Below the pieces are notes generated by a model. The model worked only from the letters and a program-made list of their open reading frames with translations, ran no database searches and was not told where the DNA came from. A program made the translations under genes and the position numbers. DNA of 64,000 nucleotides from Gammaproteobacteria bacterium. GTDB taxonomy: Bacteria; Pseudomonadota; Gammaproteobacteria; Steroidobacterales; Steroidobacteraceae. The DNA is taken from NCBI GenBank assembly GCA_947469285.1, contig CANIOW010000003.1:62001-126000 (forward strand). Reading direction: 5' to 3'. Shown here one piece after another: positions 19,851 through 30,358 of the stretch; position 1 is the stretch's first letter; each line of letters begins with the position of its first letter.

Positions 19851-20483
19851 TCAGAATTTCTGGCCGTTAGCCTTCTGGGTCCACACGCCCGGCGACTGCG
19901 CCGAGAACCACGCCGCCGCGGCTTTGATATCCGCCTCGGACAACTGCCCAGCAAAGCCCTGCATGATGGCGTTCTGACGAGTGCCCTTCTTGTAACCATG
20001 CAGCGCGCTTTCGAGGAAGTCGGCGTGTTGGCCGGCCAGATTGGGGTACATGCCCATGATGGCCACGCCCTCCGGGCCGTGGCAGGCGGCACACGTGGCC
20101 ACAATGGCCGGCGGCTGGCCGGTGGGACCGTTACCTTTCAGCGGGGTAGCGCCGGCAAAAAACGCGGCAATATCCACGATCGCGGCGTCAGACAGGCTCG
20201 TGGCCTGCCCGTTCATGGTGGGGTGTTTACGGGCGCCGGCCTTGTATTCGCCCAGCGCCACGACCAGATACTCGGCATTCTGGCCGAACAGCTTGGGCAC
20301 ATGGTAGGTGGGGTAAACATTGCGGTAGTCAGGAATGCCGTGACAACCCAAGCAGGTGTAAGCCAGCTTCGCGCCGCGCGCCGCATCCCCCTGTGCGTAA
20401 ACGGCCGCTGGGGCCGCCCATGCCAGAACCATCACTGCCATTAAGGGGGCCCAAAGGCCGTACCGAGCCGTCTTCAAAGACAT
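19851..20483 (-). CDS. Dihaem c4-type cytochrome c
   Basis: 210 residues from ATG 20483. Residues 1-31 are a Sec signal (YGLWAPLMAVMVLAWAAPAAVYA). Two haem-binding CxxCH motifs follow, CLGCH and CAACH, about 95 residues apart. Each has a downstream axial-Met region (HPTMNGQ and NAIMQGF). This is the two-domain cytochrome c4/c553 layout of a periplasmic electron carrier. It might serve a terminal oxidase or accept electrons from periplasmic or membrane dehydrogenases; nothing in the neighbours decides. The upstream frame extends another 22 codons but lacks a better start. Confidence 0.88.
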   Translation of the reverse strand: MSLKTARYGLWAPLMAVMVLAWAAPAAVYAQGDAARGAKLAYTCLGCHGIPDYRNVYPTYHVPKLFGQNAEYLVVALGEYKAGARKHPTMNGQATSLSDAAIVDIAAFFAGATPLKGNGPTGQPPAIVATCAACHGPEGVAIMGMYPNLAGQHADFLESALHGYKKGTRQNAIMQGFAGQLSEADIKAAAAWFSAQSPGVWTQKANGQKF

Positions 20484-20576
20484 TTTCAGGGGACTCCGCA
20501 ACGCAAAACCGAGCGCCGCATGGTACGGTCCCGGGGAGTTTTTTTCCACCCGTAAAAACCGTCAAAGGCCTAATCC

Positions 20577-21335
20577 ATGCACCGCTCCCGTTTAGCCGCC
20601 CTGCTGGGCCTGCTCATCCTGGCGCTGCCAGCCGCCCATGCGGATGAATCCCGCACCGAGGAACCACGCCTGGTTACCGTCAGCGGACACGGCGAAATCC
20701 GGGTCGAACCCGACCAGGCCCGGGTCACCCTCGGGGTGGAAGCCCGCGAACCCACGCTGGAGGCCGCGCGCGCCAAAGTGAATCGCGGTGTCGAGGGGGT
20801 CCTGAAGCTGGTCCGGGAACTGGGCGTTCCCGACCGGCAGGTGAACAGCACCCGCCTCAGCGTGCAGCCCGAATACGAATGGCTGGAGAAAACCCGCACC
20901 CGCCGACTGGTGGCCTATGCGGTATCCCGCTCGGTGAGCGTGGACCTGCGGGAACTGGAAAAGCTCGGCGCGCTGGTGGAACGCAGCCTCAGCCTGGGTG
21001 CCAACCAGACCGGCGACCCCGTGCTGGACCATAGCCGCCGCGTGGAGCTGGAACGTGAAGCGCTGGGGTTGGCTGCCAAGGACGCTGAGCGCAATGCCAT
21101 CGCCATGGCCGGCCCGCTCGGCGTCACGGTCGGCCCAGTCCGCAGCCTCAGTGCCACCCAAGACACCCCAGCCCCCGTGCCGATGTTTGCCATGGCGGTG
21201 CGCAGCATCGCCGCCGCGCCCGTCAGCGACGCACCGCAAACTTACCAGGCCGGGGAAATGGTGTTCCGCGCCGCCGTTAACGCCAGCTTCGACCTGCTGG
21301 TGGCACCGCGCGCTGCAGCGCCAACGTCGAAGTAG
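20577..21335 (+). CDS. SIMPL-domain (DUF541) periplasmic protein
   Basis: 252 residues. The signal peptide is residues 1-22 (LAALLGLLILALPAAHA). The SIMPL signature follows: VTVSGHGEIRVEPDQARVTLGVEA and VNRGVEGVLKLVRELGV, then YAVSRSVSVDLRELEKLGALV. Members such as E. coli YggE and Brucella BP26 are periplasmic or outer-membrane-associated proteins linked to oxidative stress; their biochemical role is unknown. The 3' end overlaps the convergent thioesterase gene by 59 bases. Confidence 0.85.
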   Translation: MHRSRLAALLGLLILALPAAHADESRTEEPRLVTVSGHGEIRVEPDQARVTLGVEAREPTLEAARAKVNRGVEGVLKLVRELGVPDRQVNSTRLSVQPEYEWLEKTRTRRLVAYAVSRSVSVDLRELEKLGALVERSLSLGANQTGDPVLDHSRRVELEREALGLAAKDAERNAIAMAGPLGVTVGPVRSLSATQDTPAPVPMFAMAVRSIAAAPVSDAPQTYQAGEMVFRAAVNASFDLLVAPRAAAPTSK

Positions 21336-21759
21336 CCGTCGCCGCCAGCACCCTCTCCGGACCCACCAACAGCCGGGCCGAGGCATGGGCCACTTGCTGA
21401 CCCATGCGTTCCGCCACGGCCTCCACGCGCACTGGGCCGGCGGGCACGGGGCGCAGGTAGTTCACCGTCAGCGACACGGTGGCGTGCGTATCCCCGGCTG
21501 GCAACCGCGCCAGCACACAAAAGGCCAGCGCATAGTCGAGCAAAGCCGCCACCACGCCACCTTGCACCACACCACGGCCCTGCAGATACGTTTCGTCCGG
21601 GCTGAACCCCAGCACCAAGCCCCCTGCGGCATCAAAGGCCAGCACTTCACCGCCTAGCGCCAACAGCAAGGGCCCAGAATCCAGGCGCAGCGGCAGCGGC
21701 GCCCCGGCGAGTGCCCGCAGCAGTAGCCCATGATCAGCGTTGTCCAGCATTTGCAGCAT
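21277..21759 (-). CDS. PaaI-type hot-dog thioesterase
   Basis: 160 residues from ATG 21759; ATG 21750 or 21804 are alternatives and none has a strong ribosome site. Hot-dog thioesterase features are QGRGVVQGGVVAALLDYALAF (the HGG-type loop reads QGG, with the Asp in LLD) and the central strand ATVSLTVNYLRPVPAGP. It would hydrolyse an acyl-CoA. The gene ends inside the 3' part of the SIMPL gene on the other strand (59-base overlap) and is divergent from the AKR gene. Confidence 0.75.
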   Translation of the reverse strand: MLQMLDNADHGLLLRALAGAPLPLRLDSGPLLLALGGEVLAFDAAGGLVLGFSPDETYLQGRGVVQGGVVAALLDYALAFCVLARLPAGDTHATVSLTVNYLRPVPAGPVRVEAVAERMGQQVAHASARLLVGPERVLAATATSTLALQRAVPPAGRSWR

Positions 21760-21816
21760 CCGTCTCAACGGTATAGTGAGGCATGCTACGCGACTGTAGC
21801 CCATCCTCGTGAGCCT

Positions 21817-22815
<999 letters not shown>

Positions 22816-22866
22816 GAGCAGCGACTGCGCTGTGACACCATCGACGACCACAGCAGGGGATGGCGA

Positions 22867-23907
22867 ATGCGCGCATGGCGAATTTATGGCGAAGGCGACA
22901 TGCGCCTCGATGTCGTGCCCGACCCGGTGCCGCCACCCGGCTGGGTGACAGTGCGCGTCTGCGTGGTGCAACCCAGCATCACCGAAACGCTGCTGTTTCA
23001 AGGGGTTAAGACCTACCTGCACGCCACCGTGGCGGCTGCCATTGCGCGCGGGCCCGCGCCACTGTTCGGCCATGAATTCTCCGGCGTGGTGTCTTGCCTT
23101 GGCGCCGGTGTCGACTGCCTCGCGGTAGGTGACCGGGTAGCCGCCCGCGGTTCGCACCCCGAAGGCATTGTGGGTTTCGACTATCCCGGCGCACTCGCCG
23201 AACAGATCGTCGTGCCCGCCAGTCTGCTGGCGCGCCTGCCCGCAACCGTCACCCACAGCGAAGGCGCCGTGGTGCAAGCACTCACCGATGCGGTGGCAGC
23301 CGTCGATGCCGCCGGGCCGCTGGCGGGGCGCAGCGTGGCGGTGATCGGCCAGGGCGCCATGGGCCTGTCTTGCCTGCAGGTGGCACGTGCAGCGGGCGCA
23401 CAAACGCTGATCGCCATCGCCAAGCGCGAGGCCTCGCTCGTGCTCGCCAGACGCTTTGGTGCCCACCTGACCGTGAATGCCACCACCGAAGACGTAGTCG
23501 CCGCCGTGCGCGCAGCCACCCACGGACGCGGTGTGGACGTGGTGTTTGAAACCGCCGGCGGCCCCGTCGAACAGGGACTGGCGGGAGATGCCACGCTCGC
23601 GCAAGCGGCAGCACTGGTGCGCGATGCCGGCACCGTCGTGGGCGTCGCCTTTCATGGCGATGGCACTTTTCTGCCCTACGGCTTGTTTCGCTTTCGCGGT
23701 ATTCGTTACCTCTTCCCCAGCCTGATGGATCGGGCCTTGTTCGAAAACACGGTCGCGCTGCTCGGTAGTGGTGCGGTCGACGTCAAACCCATGGTGACGC
23801 ATGTGCTGCAAGGCCTTGAACAAATACCGCAAGCGTTTGCACTGACCGCCGACAAGGCGCGACACGGACTGATCAACCCGGCCCAAGTGGTCGTGTCACA
23901 GGATTAA
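22867..23907 (+). CDS. MDR-superfamily zinc-type alcohol dehydrogenase-like protein
   Basis: 346-residue medium-chain dehydrogenase/reductase. The catalytic-domain GHEFSGVV motif is present, and the NAD(P) site is VAVIGQGAMGLSCLQVARAAGA. The first catalytic-zinc Cys is replaced (QPSITETL region) and the four-Cys structural zinc lobe is absent (ARGSHPEGIVGFDYPG). It may therefore be a zinc-independent or single-ligand variant. It ends nine bases before the NTF2-like gene and probably shares its transcript. Substrate unknown. Confidence 0.8.
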   Translation: MRAWRIYGEGDMRLDVVPDPVPPPGWVTVRVCVVQPSITETLLFQGVKTYLHATVAAAIARGPAPLFGHEFSGVVSCLGAGVDCLAVGDRVAARGSHPEGIVGFDYPGALAEQIVVPASLLARLPATVTHSEGAVVQALTDAVAAVDAAGPLAGRSVAVIGQGAMGLSCLQVARAAGAQTLIAIAKREASLVLARRFGAHLTVNATTEDVVAAVRAATHGRGVDVVFETAGGPVEQGLAGDATLAQAAALVRDAGTVVGVAFHGDGTFLPYGLFRFRGIRYLFPSLMDRALFENTVALLGSGAVDVKPMVTHVLQGLEQIPQAFALTADKARHGLINPAQVVVSQD

Positions 23908-23916
23908 GGATGCACA

Positions 23917-24300
23917 ATGACCGACCATGACCTGGCTTATGCACTGCTGCAGCTGACTTACTACGACTCGATTGACCGCGGCGACATGGCCAGTGCCGTG
24001 GCCGCCTTACACGAGGACATTGAGTGGTCGCATGTGCAGGTGTGGGAACACCATGACTACCGACGCCGCGACCAGCCGACGCGGCTGAATGGTCGCCAGG
24101 AAGTCGAAACCTTCCTCAGTGAACGCATCGGCAAACTGCGCGAAGCCGGCATCCGCCACCGCATTCGCCATCTGGTCTGTGAAGGCAGCAAAGGCGCTTT
24201 TCTGGCCGCTGTCGAAGGGCCTGGCGGCGAAGTCCCCTTCTTCGTCTGGTTTGAGCTGCGTGACGGTAAAGTCGCGCGCTATCTGTTACGGCCCTGCTAA
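23917..24300 (+). CDS. NTF2/SnoaL-like protein
   Basis: 127 residues with AAGGA before ATG 23917. The fold is suggested by LAYALLQLTYYDSIDRGDMASAVAALHEDIEW at the N-terminus and the closing strand VPFFVWFELRDGKVARYLLRPC. SnoaL-like cone proteins include isomerases (ketosteroid isomerase), cyclases and dehydratases. A His-rich stretch (HVQVWEHHDYRRRDQP) is unusual. It lies directly after the MDR gene. In this steroid-related context an isomerase-like role is imaginable but unsupported. Confidence 0.65.
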   Translation: MTDHDLAYALLQLTYYDSIDRGDMASAVAALHEDIEWSHVQVWEHHDYRRRDQPTRLNGRQEVETFLSERIGKLREAGIRHRIRHLVCEGSKGAFLAAVEGPGGEVPFFVWFELRDGKVARYLLRPC

Positions 24301-24346
24301 GCGCTCGTCACGGCAACCACCACTGCTTCACGCATAGGCGCCCCGC

Positions 24347-25084
24347 ATGACCACCGACTACGACCCCATTGCGGAACAATACCAGCGTTCGAAGCAACAG
24401 CCGTGGCGCACGCATATCGAAGCGTTCAGCTTGCTACAGCTGGCCGGCGACACGCGCGGACAACACGTGCTGGATGTGGCCTGTGGTGAAGGCTTTTATA
24501 CCCGGCAACTTAAACACCCCGGCACGGCTTCGGTCACCGGGCTGGATTTGTCAGCCAGCATGATCGAGCTGGCGCGTACACAGGAAGCCGCGCATCAGCT
24601 TGGGATCCACTATGTCGTGGGTGATGCTCGCCAGCTGCCCTACACCGAAACGTTCGACCTGGTGGTGGCCGCCTATCTGCTGAACTACGCGCACGACCGG
24701 CAGGAGCTACAGACCATGTGCGACAGCATCGCGCGCTGCCTAAAACCGGGTGGGCGCTTTGTCACCGTCAACTCCAGCCCGGCGCTCGATTTTTCCCGCG
24801 CGCCGTCCTATCGCTCTTATGGCTTCGAGATCAAAGTGGTAGGCGCCTTCGGTGAAGGTGCGCCGCTCACCTGGCGCTTCCACTTGGAGGACGGCACCTT
24901 CAGCCTCGAGAACTATTATCTGGACACCGCGATCCATGAAAGCGCGCTGCGTGCCGCGGGGTTTCGCGAAGTGCAGTGGCCGGCTCCACGCTTGTCGCCC
25001 GCCGCGCTTGCCGGACCGGCCGCAGAGCAATGGGAACTGTTTCTGGCCCATTCCCCGGTGGCGTTCCTGGAGTGCCGGAAGTAA
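24347..25084 (+). CDS. Class I SAM-dependent methyltransferase
   Basis: 245 residues. The SAM motif I is VLDVACGEGFYTRQL, motif II is VTGLDLSASMIELA, and the post-motif segment is GDARQLPYTETFDLVVAAYLLNYA, giving a UbiE/COQ5-like small-molecule methyltransferase. It follows the NTF2-like gene by 46 bases. The C-terminal substrate region (YRSYGFEIKVVGAFGEGAPLTW) is typical of small-molecule class members. A possible terminator follows at 25112. Confidence 0.85.
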   Translation: MTTDYDPIAEQYQRSKQQPWRTHIEAFSLLQLAGDTRGQHVLDVACGEGFYTRQLKHPGTASVTGLDLSASMIELARTQEAAHQLGIHYVVGDARQLPYTETFDLVVAAYLLNYAHDRQELQTMCDSIARCLKPGGRFVTVNSSPALDFSRAPSYRSYGFEIKVVGAFGEGAPLTWRFHLEDGTFSLENYYLDTAIHESALRAAGFREVQWPAPRLSPAALAGPAAEQWELFLAHSPVAFLECRK

Positions 25085-25107
25085 GCCGCACCGCCAAGAC
25101 GTAAGCG

Positions 25108-26961
25108 TTAGCGCGCGGCGGCCGCGCGGCTGCGTTTTTTCAGGTGCACCAGCAAGAGCGACAAGGTGGCTGGCGTAATGCCTGGTAGCCGCGCCGCCTG
25201 CCCAAAGGTCACCGGGCGGTGGCGCGTCAGCCGTTGACGCGCCTCGTTCGTGAGCCCATCCACCAAGGCATAGTCCAGCGACTCTGGCAGTGCCACCGCT
25301 TCCTGCCGCTGCTGGCGCGCTACTTCGGCTTCTTGTTTCAGCAAATAGCCGGCGTACTTGGCCTGCACCTCTACCTGCTCGCTTATCCGCGCCGCAAGTA
25401 ACGCATCGTCCGGTAACACGCCCGCGCCCACTTCCGCATGCGCGACCACCGTGGCGTAACTGTGATCCGGACGGCGCAGCCATTCCCAGGCCGCCAGCTT
25501 GCCGTCGGCCACCGTCACACGTGTCGTTTGCAAGCGCAGCACTTCACGCTCGATGGCCTCGCGTTTGTGTTCAAACCAGGTCCAGCGCTCATCCCCCACC
25601 AGCCCCAGCTGTCGGCCTACCGGTGTCAGGCGCAGATCGGCGTTGTCCTCGCGTAGCCGCAGGCGAAACTCCGCGCGACTGGTGAACATGCGATACGGCT
25701 CTGGGGCGCCCTGCGTCAGCAGGTCGTCCACCATCACGCCCAGATAACTCTCCGCGCGGGTGGGCCACCACGGTTCCCGCCCCAGCGCTGCCAGTGCGGC
25801 ATTGGTGCCACCCAGCAAACCCTGCGCCGCCGCTTCCTCATAACCGGTGGTGCCGTTAATTTGGCCAGCGAAATACAGGCCGCGCAGCGCACGCGTCTCT
25901 AGCGTGGGCGCCAGCTCGCGTGGGTCGTAGAAATCATATTCGATGGCATAGCCTGGGCGCGTCAGCACTGCCTGCTCGCAGCCACGGATAGAACGCACCA
26001 TGGCCTGCTGCACGTCTGCTGGCAAGCTGGTGGAGATACCGTTCGGATACACCTCGTGGGTATCGAGACCTTCTGGCTCCAGATACACCTGATGGCTGTC
26101 ACGCGCGGCGAAACGCGTCACCTTGTCTTCCACCGAAGGACAATACCGTGGACCCGTGCCTTCGATGACGCCGGTGAACATGGGGGATTGCGCCGCAGCG
26201 GCACGGATGATGTCGTGAGTCTGCGGATTGGTGTGCGTGATATGACACGGCACTTGTCGCGGGTGCTGCTCCGGCCGCCCCAGAAAACTGAACACCGGCC
26301 GCGGTTCGTCGCCGTGCTGCACTTCCATCACCGACCAGTCGAGCGTGCGGCCATCGAGACGCGGTGGCGTCCCGGTCTTCAGGCGCCCGACCGCCAGACC
26401 CAAGCCACGCAAGCATGCGGCCAGACGCAACGCAGCGGGGTCGCCGACGCGGCCACCCACGGCTTGCTGCAAACCCACATGCATCCGCCCACCCAGAAAG
26501 GTGCCCGTGGTTAACACCACGCTCGCCGCTTCAATGAAGGTGCCATCCGCCAACACCACGCCCATGCAGCGTCCCGCGGTAAAACGCAGCTCGGCCACTT
26601 CGGCCGCCAGCAGCGTCAAGCCCGGCTGCGTTTCCAGCTGCCGACGAATCGCCTGGCGGTACAGCGTGCGGTCCGCCTGCGCACGCGTGGCGCGCACCGC
26701 CGGCCCCTTGCTGGCATTAAGCGTCCGGAACTGGATGCCGGCCAGATCAGCCGCGCGCGCCATTGCGCCCCCCAAGGCATCGATTTCGCGCACCAGATGG
26801 CCCTTGCCAATACCGCCGATGGCCGGATTGCAGCTCATCTGCCCGAGCGTCTCCAGCGAGTGGCTCACCAACAAGGTACGCGCACCCATTCGGGCAGCCG
26901 CCAGCGCTGCCTCGGTACCGGCGTGGCCGCCGCCCACCACCATGACTTCCACTCTTTCCAT
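25108..26961 (-). CDS. mnmG: tRNA uridine-5-carboxymethylaminomethyl modification enzyme MnmG (GidA)
   Basis: 617 residues, near the usual 620-630. FAD-binding N-terminus [21 protein letters not shown], the GidA signatures [20 protein letters not shown] and NGISTSLP, and the C-terminal segment that binds MnmE. With MnmE it installs cmnm5 at U34 of certain tRNAs. In many proteobacteria mnmG lies with rsmG and parAB near the origin. Here it stands alone beside a methyltransferase of another type and a hydrolase. The C-terminus is basic ([10 protein letters not shown]). Confidence 0.97.
   Translation of the reverse strand: MERVEVMVVGGGHAGTEAALAAARMGARTLLVSHSLETLGQMSCNPAIGGIGKGHLVREIDALGGAMARAADLAGIQFRTLNASKGPAVRATRAQADRTLYRQAIRRQLETQPGLTLLAAEVAELRFTAGRCMGVVLADGTFIEAASVVLTTGTFLGGRMHVGLQQAVGGRVGDPAALRLAACLRGLGLAVGRLKTGTPPRLDGRTLDWSVMEVQHGDEPRPVFSFLGRPEQHPRQVPCHITHTNPQTHDIIRAAAAQSPMFTGVIEGTGPRYCPSVEDKVTRFAARDSHQVYLEPEGLDTHEVYPNGISTSLPADVQQAMVRSIRGCEQAVLTRPGYAIEYDFYDPRELAPTLETRALRGLYFAGQINGTTGYEEAAAQGLLGGTNAALAALGREPWWPTRAESYLGVMVDDLLTQGAPEPYRMFTSRAEFRLRLREDNADLRLTPVGRQLGLVGDERWTWFEHKREAIEREVLRLQTTRVTVADGKLAAWEWLRRPDHSYATVVAHAEVGAGVLPDDALLAARISEQVEVQAKYAGYLLKQEAEVARQQRQEAVALPESLDYALVDGLTNEARQRLTRHRPVTFGQAARLPGITPATLSLLLVHLKKRSRAAAAR
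25112..25140 (+). terminator. Possible rho-independent terminator after the methyltransferase gene
   Basis: CGCGCGG and CCGCGCG pair around a 3-base loop (25112-25128), with TTTTTT at 25135-25140, six bases after the stem. It lies within the last codons of the convergent mnmG, so the poly-T is also coding (Lys-Lys). Confidence 0.4.
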
Positions 26962-26991
26962 GGCGGGATTATCTCAGGTACTGTTGCTCCC

Positions 26992-28443
26992 ATGCTAAGT
27001 ACTCTGCTGCCGGCGCTGGCATTGGCCGTCACCCTGCCCGGCCTGCCGCTCCACGACTGTCGGCTCGCCCCACCCACCGCGCCCACCACGGTGGCCGCGC
27101 GCTGCGGAACACTAGAGGTACCGGAAGACTACGCCCGGCCCACCGGCAAACGTCTGCGGCTCGCCGTGGCGGTCATTCCGGCGCTGGACCGCAACGCACA
27201 CGCCACGCCTTTATTCCTGATCAGCGGGGGGCCAGGCCAAGGCGCGCGCGACAGCTTCGCGCCGCTGCTGCCAACCTTCCAGCGCCTCAACCGCCAACGC
27301 GATCTGGTGCTGCTGGATCAGCGCGGGACAGGCGACTCCAATGCGCTGACCTGCAAAGAGGTAGCGACCGACGCCGCAGCGCTAGAGCACACGCCCTCGG
27401 CCACAGAAATGGCAGCGCTAACGCAATCTTGCCTAGCCGCGCTCAGTGGCGACCCCCGCTTTTACACCACCTCCGTGGCGGTGCGGGACCTCGACCTGGT
27501 GCGTGCCGCGCTCGGCTATTCCCGCGTGAACCTGTACGGCATTTCTTATGGCACACGCGTGGCGCAGCATTACGCACGCCGCTACCCGGCGCACACCCGC
27601 GCGGTCATTATCGACGGCGTGGTGCCACCAGGCCTGGCGCTCGGCCCGGACCTCGCCTTCGCGGCGCAGCGGGCCATCGACACGGTCTTCAGCCGCTGCG
27701 AGGCCGACCGGGCATGCGCTGCCACCTACCCGCAGTTGCGCCAGCAGTTCCGGGCCTTGGTGATCGCGTTGCGCGCCGGACCGCGCCCAGTGACACTGCT
27801 GCACCCGGTGAGCGGCAAGCTGGTGACACAAGCGCTCACCATTGACGGCTTAGGAAATGCCGTGCGCTTTCTCAGCTACAACCCGGTCTCCATCAGCCTG
27901 CTGCCGTTCTTGTTACAAGAAGCCGCGGCCGGCCGGCCGGCGCCCCTGCTCGCGCAAGCCTTATCGCTGACCGACACCATCGGTGGCAGCCTCGCCATTG
28001 GCATGCACAATGCGGTGGCTTGCACTGAAGACCTGCCGTTCATGGATGCCAGCGCCATCGACCATGCGGCACTCGCCAACACCTATCTGGGTGCGCAGCC
28101 ACTGGAAGCGCTAATCAACAGTTGCCGGGTTTGGCCACGCGGCATTCTCGATGCCGACCTGCGCCAACCGTTGCGCTCCAACATACCCTTCTTGCTGCTC
28201 TCGGGCGGTGCCGATCCGGTCACCCCGCCGGCTTATGCCGAGCGGGCCCTACGCGGTTTAAGCGATGCCCGACACGTGATCGTAGCCGGCAACGGCCATG
28301 GTCAATGGAACGTGCCCTGCGCGCCCCGGGTGATGGCGGCGTTCCTCGACGCGGGGACCACACGCGGACTAGACATCACCTGCTTACAGAACGCGCAACG
28401 TGCACAACCGTTTTTTCTAAACGCCAATGGGCCGGCGCCATGA
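26992..28443 (+). CDS. Secreted alpha/beta hydrolase, tripeptidyl aminopeptidase-like (S33)
   Basis: 483 residues from ATG 26992. The signal peptide is short (LSTLLPALALAVTLPGLP). The catalytic Ser is in YGISYGTRVAQHY, the Asp in SGGADPVTPP and the His in GNGHGQWN. The N-terminal GGPGQGARDSF oxyanion motif and LLDQRGTGDS are typical of proline iminopeptidase/TAP-like peptidases. Paired Cys (LTCKE, QSCLAA, RCEADRAC) suggest periplasmic disulfides. The stop overlaps the NatA start as ATGA, so hydrolase and ABC exporter are translationally coupled. Confidence 0.85.
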   Translation: MLSTLLPALALAVTLPGLPLHDCRLAPPTAPTTVAARCGTLEVPEDYARPTGKRLRLAVAVIPALDRNAHATPLFLISGGPGQGARDSFAPLLPTFQRLNRQRDLVLLDQRGTGDSNALTCKEVATDAAALEHTPSATEMAALTQSCLAALSGDPRFYTTSVAVRDLDLVRAALGYSRVNLYGISYGTRVAQHYARRYPAHTRAVIIDGVVPPGLALGPDLAFAAQRAIDTVFSRCEADRACAATYPQLRQQFRALVIALRAGPRPVTLLHPVSGKLVTQALTIDGLGNAVRFLSYNPVSISLLPFLLQEAAAGRPAPLLAQALSLTDTIGGSLAIGMHNAVACTEDLPFMDASAIDHAALANTYLGAQPLEALINSCRVWPRGILDADLRQPLRSNIPFLLLSGGADPVTPPAYAERALRGLSDARHVIVAGNGHGQWNVPCAPRVMAAFLDAGTTRGLDITCLQNAQRAQPFFLNANGPAP

Positions 28444-29183
28444 TCGAAGCAGAGCATCTCGCCAAGCGTTTTGGCACGGTACAGGCCGTCAGGGACGTGA
28501 GCTTTACGGCACCGGATGGACGCATCACCGGCCTGCTGGGGCCGAATGGCGCCGGCAAGAGCACCACGCTGCGTCTGCTTTATGCCGCACTGCAGCCCGA
28601 CAGTGGTGAGGCGCGTATTGATGGCGCGCGCGTCAGTCTCGCCGACGCGGCCGTGCGCCAGTCCCTTGGCGTGCTGCCGCATGGCGCGGGGCTGTACCTG
28701 CACCTGAGTGCGCGCGAAAACATTCGTTATTACGGGCGGCTACACGGTCTCCGTGGCGCCCCCCTCGAGTCTCGCATCAGCGAATTACTCGAGATCCTGG
28801 AACTGGGTGAGGTGGGAAACCGCAAGAGCCAGGGCTTTTCGCAAGGGCAGAAAGTGAAAGTCGGTATTGCGCGTGCACTGGTCCACCAACCGCGCAATCT
28901 AGTACTCGATGAGCCGACCAACGGCCTGGATGTCATGGCCATTCGCTCACTACGCACCACGCTGCGCCGACTGCGCGATGCGGGCCATTGCATTTTGTTC
29001 AGCAGCCATGTGATGCAGGAAGTAGCCGCGCTGTGCGATGAGGTGGTGATTATTGCGCGCGGTGAAGTGGTGGCGCGGGGCACGCCCACCGCCCTGCTGC
29101 AGGCCGCCGGCACCGCCACCCTGGAAGATGCCTTCGTCAAAGCCATCGAAAACGCGGCCGGCAGCGTGGAGGGCTTGCTATGA
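28440..29183 (+). CDS. ABC transporter ATP-binding protein, NatA-like
   Basis: 247 residues from ATG 28440, overlapping the hydrolase stop. Walker A is GLLGPNGAGKSTTLRLL, the signature is FSQGQKVKVGIARAL (a variant of LSGGQ), Walker B is NLVLDEPTNGLDV, and the H-loop is LFSSHVMQE. It is a cytoplasmic ATPase of the NatA/CcmA exporter group. It pairs with the permease gene through another 4-base overlap. Sodium export is the named function of NatAB, but the coupling to a secreted hydrolase leaves the substrate open. Confidence 0.9.
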   Translation: MIEAEHLAKRFGTVQAVRDVSFTAPDGRITGLLGPNGAGKSTTLRLLYAALQPDSGEARIDGARVSLADAAVRQSLGVLPHGAGLYLHLSARENIRYYGRLHGLRGAPLESRISELLEILELGEVGNRKSQGFSQGQKVKVGIARALVHQPRNLVLDEPTNGLDVMAIRSLRTTLRRLRDAGHCILFSSHVMQEVAALCDEVVIIARGEVVARGTPTALLQAAGTATLEDAFVKAIENAAGSVEGLL

Positions 29184-30358
29184 AGCCGTGGCTAGTGGTG
29201 GCTTGGAAAGAAATCTTCGAAAGTCTGCGCGATCGACGCACGCTGCTGACTTCACTGATTATTGCGCCCCTCCTTGGGCCGGTGTTATTCAGCGGCATGA
29301 TGCAGTTTACTTTGGCGAAGGAAAATAAAGACCACGAGCAACGGGTCGAAGCCGGCGTACTGGGCGCCGACCATGCACCCCAGCTGCTGCTCTGGCTGCA
29401 AGCTCAGGGGCTTAAACGCGTGCCGGCGCCCGCCACAGAGTCACTCGTTACTGCAGCCGTGCGCAACAGTCAGCCGAAGATCGTCCTCGTCATTCCCGCC
29501 GACTATGGCGAGCAGCTCAGCGCCGGAAAACCTGCTAGCGTCAAACTCTATGTCGACACCTCCGACAGTGATGCGCGCCGCGCTGGTGAGCGGCTACAAC
29601 GCCTGCTGGCCGGCTACGCCGCACAGACCGCCGCGCTGCGGCTCATGGCACGCGGGATCGACCCGAGCATCATCCAGCCCGTGGTCACCGACGAAATCGA
29701 TGTTTCCACCCCCGCTTCACGCGCCCAGGCCTTGCTCGGCGTGTTGAGTTATTTCCTGCTGTTATCCACCCTTGTCGGGGGGATGTATCTGGCCATTGAT
29801 GCCACCGCCGGTGAGCGTGAACGCGGCTCGTTAGAGCCCTTGCTGGCCCTGCCCGTGTCGCGCGACGCGCTGGTGGCGGGCAAGCTGCTGGCCACCATGG
29901 TGTTCGCGGCCGCCTCGCTACTGCTGACGCTGGTGACCTTCATCGTGGCACTGCGTTTTGTACCACTCGAATCGATCGGCATGAGCGCCAATCTGGGGCC
30001 GCTGGTGGCACTGCAGTTGTGGCTGTCACTGCTGCCCTTCGTGCCGCTGGCCGCGGCACTGCTGACACTGATCGCCTCATTCGCGCGCAGTTTTCGTGAA
30101 GCGCAAAGTTGGATGACAGGCGTGCTGCTGATCCCCACGTTGCCGATCATGTTGGCCGTGGTGGCTGGACTGAAACCCACCAGTGCCTTGATGGCCATCC
30201 CCAGCCTCAGTCAACATTTTTTGGTCTCCCGCCTGCTCCGCGACGAAGCCATTCCGCTGCCGGAGATGCTGCTGTCGGTCGGCGGTACGCTCACGCTCGC
30301 CGCACTGCTCAGCGCTTTAGTGGTCGCGCTTTGGCGCCACGAGAAACTACTGGGATAG
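29180..30358 (+). CDS. ABC-2 type permease, NatB-like
   Basis: 392 residues, ATG overlapping the ATPase stop. One N-terminal membrane segment (LLTSLIIAPLLGPVLFSGMM) is followed by a large extracytoplasmic domain of about 150 residues, then five further segments between residues 185 and 390. The ABC-2 signature ERERGSLEPLLALPVSRDALVAGK lies after the second segment. This is the NatB/YhaP layout. It is the last gene of the three-gene unit. Its final 50 bases overlap the convergent bufC gene. Confidence 0.88.
   Translation: MKPWLVVAWKEIFESLRDRRTLLTSLIIAPLLGPVLFSGMMQFTLAKENKDHEQRVEAGVLGADHAPQLLLWLQAQGLKRVPAPATESLVTAAVRNSQPKIVLVIPADYGEQLSAGKPASVKLYVDTSDSDARRAGERLQRLLAGYAAQTAALRLMARGIDPSIIQPVVTDEIDVSTPASRAQALLGVLSYFLLLSTLVGGMYLAIDATAGERERGSLEPLLALPVSRDALVAGKLLATMVFAAASLLLTLVTFIVALRFVPLESIGMSANLGPLVALQLWLSLLPFVPLAAALLTLIASFARSFREAQSWMTGVLLIPTLPIMLAVVAGLKPTSALMAIPSLSQHFLVSRLLRDEAIPLPEMLLSVGGTLTLAALLSALVVALWRHEKLLG

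Noticed and set aside
26797-28443. Longer hydrolase start inside mnmG
   Set aside because: The first 65 codons are antisense to mnmG; the signal peptide begins at ATG 26992.
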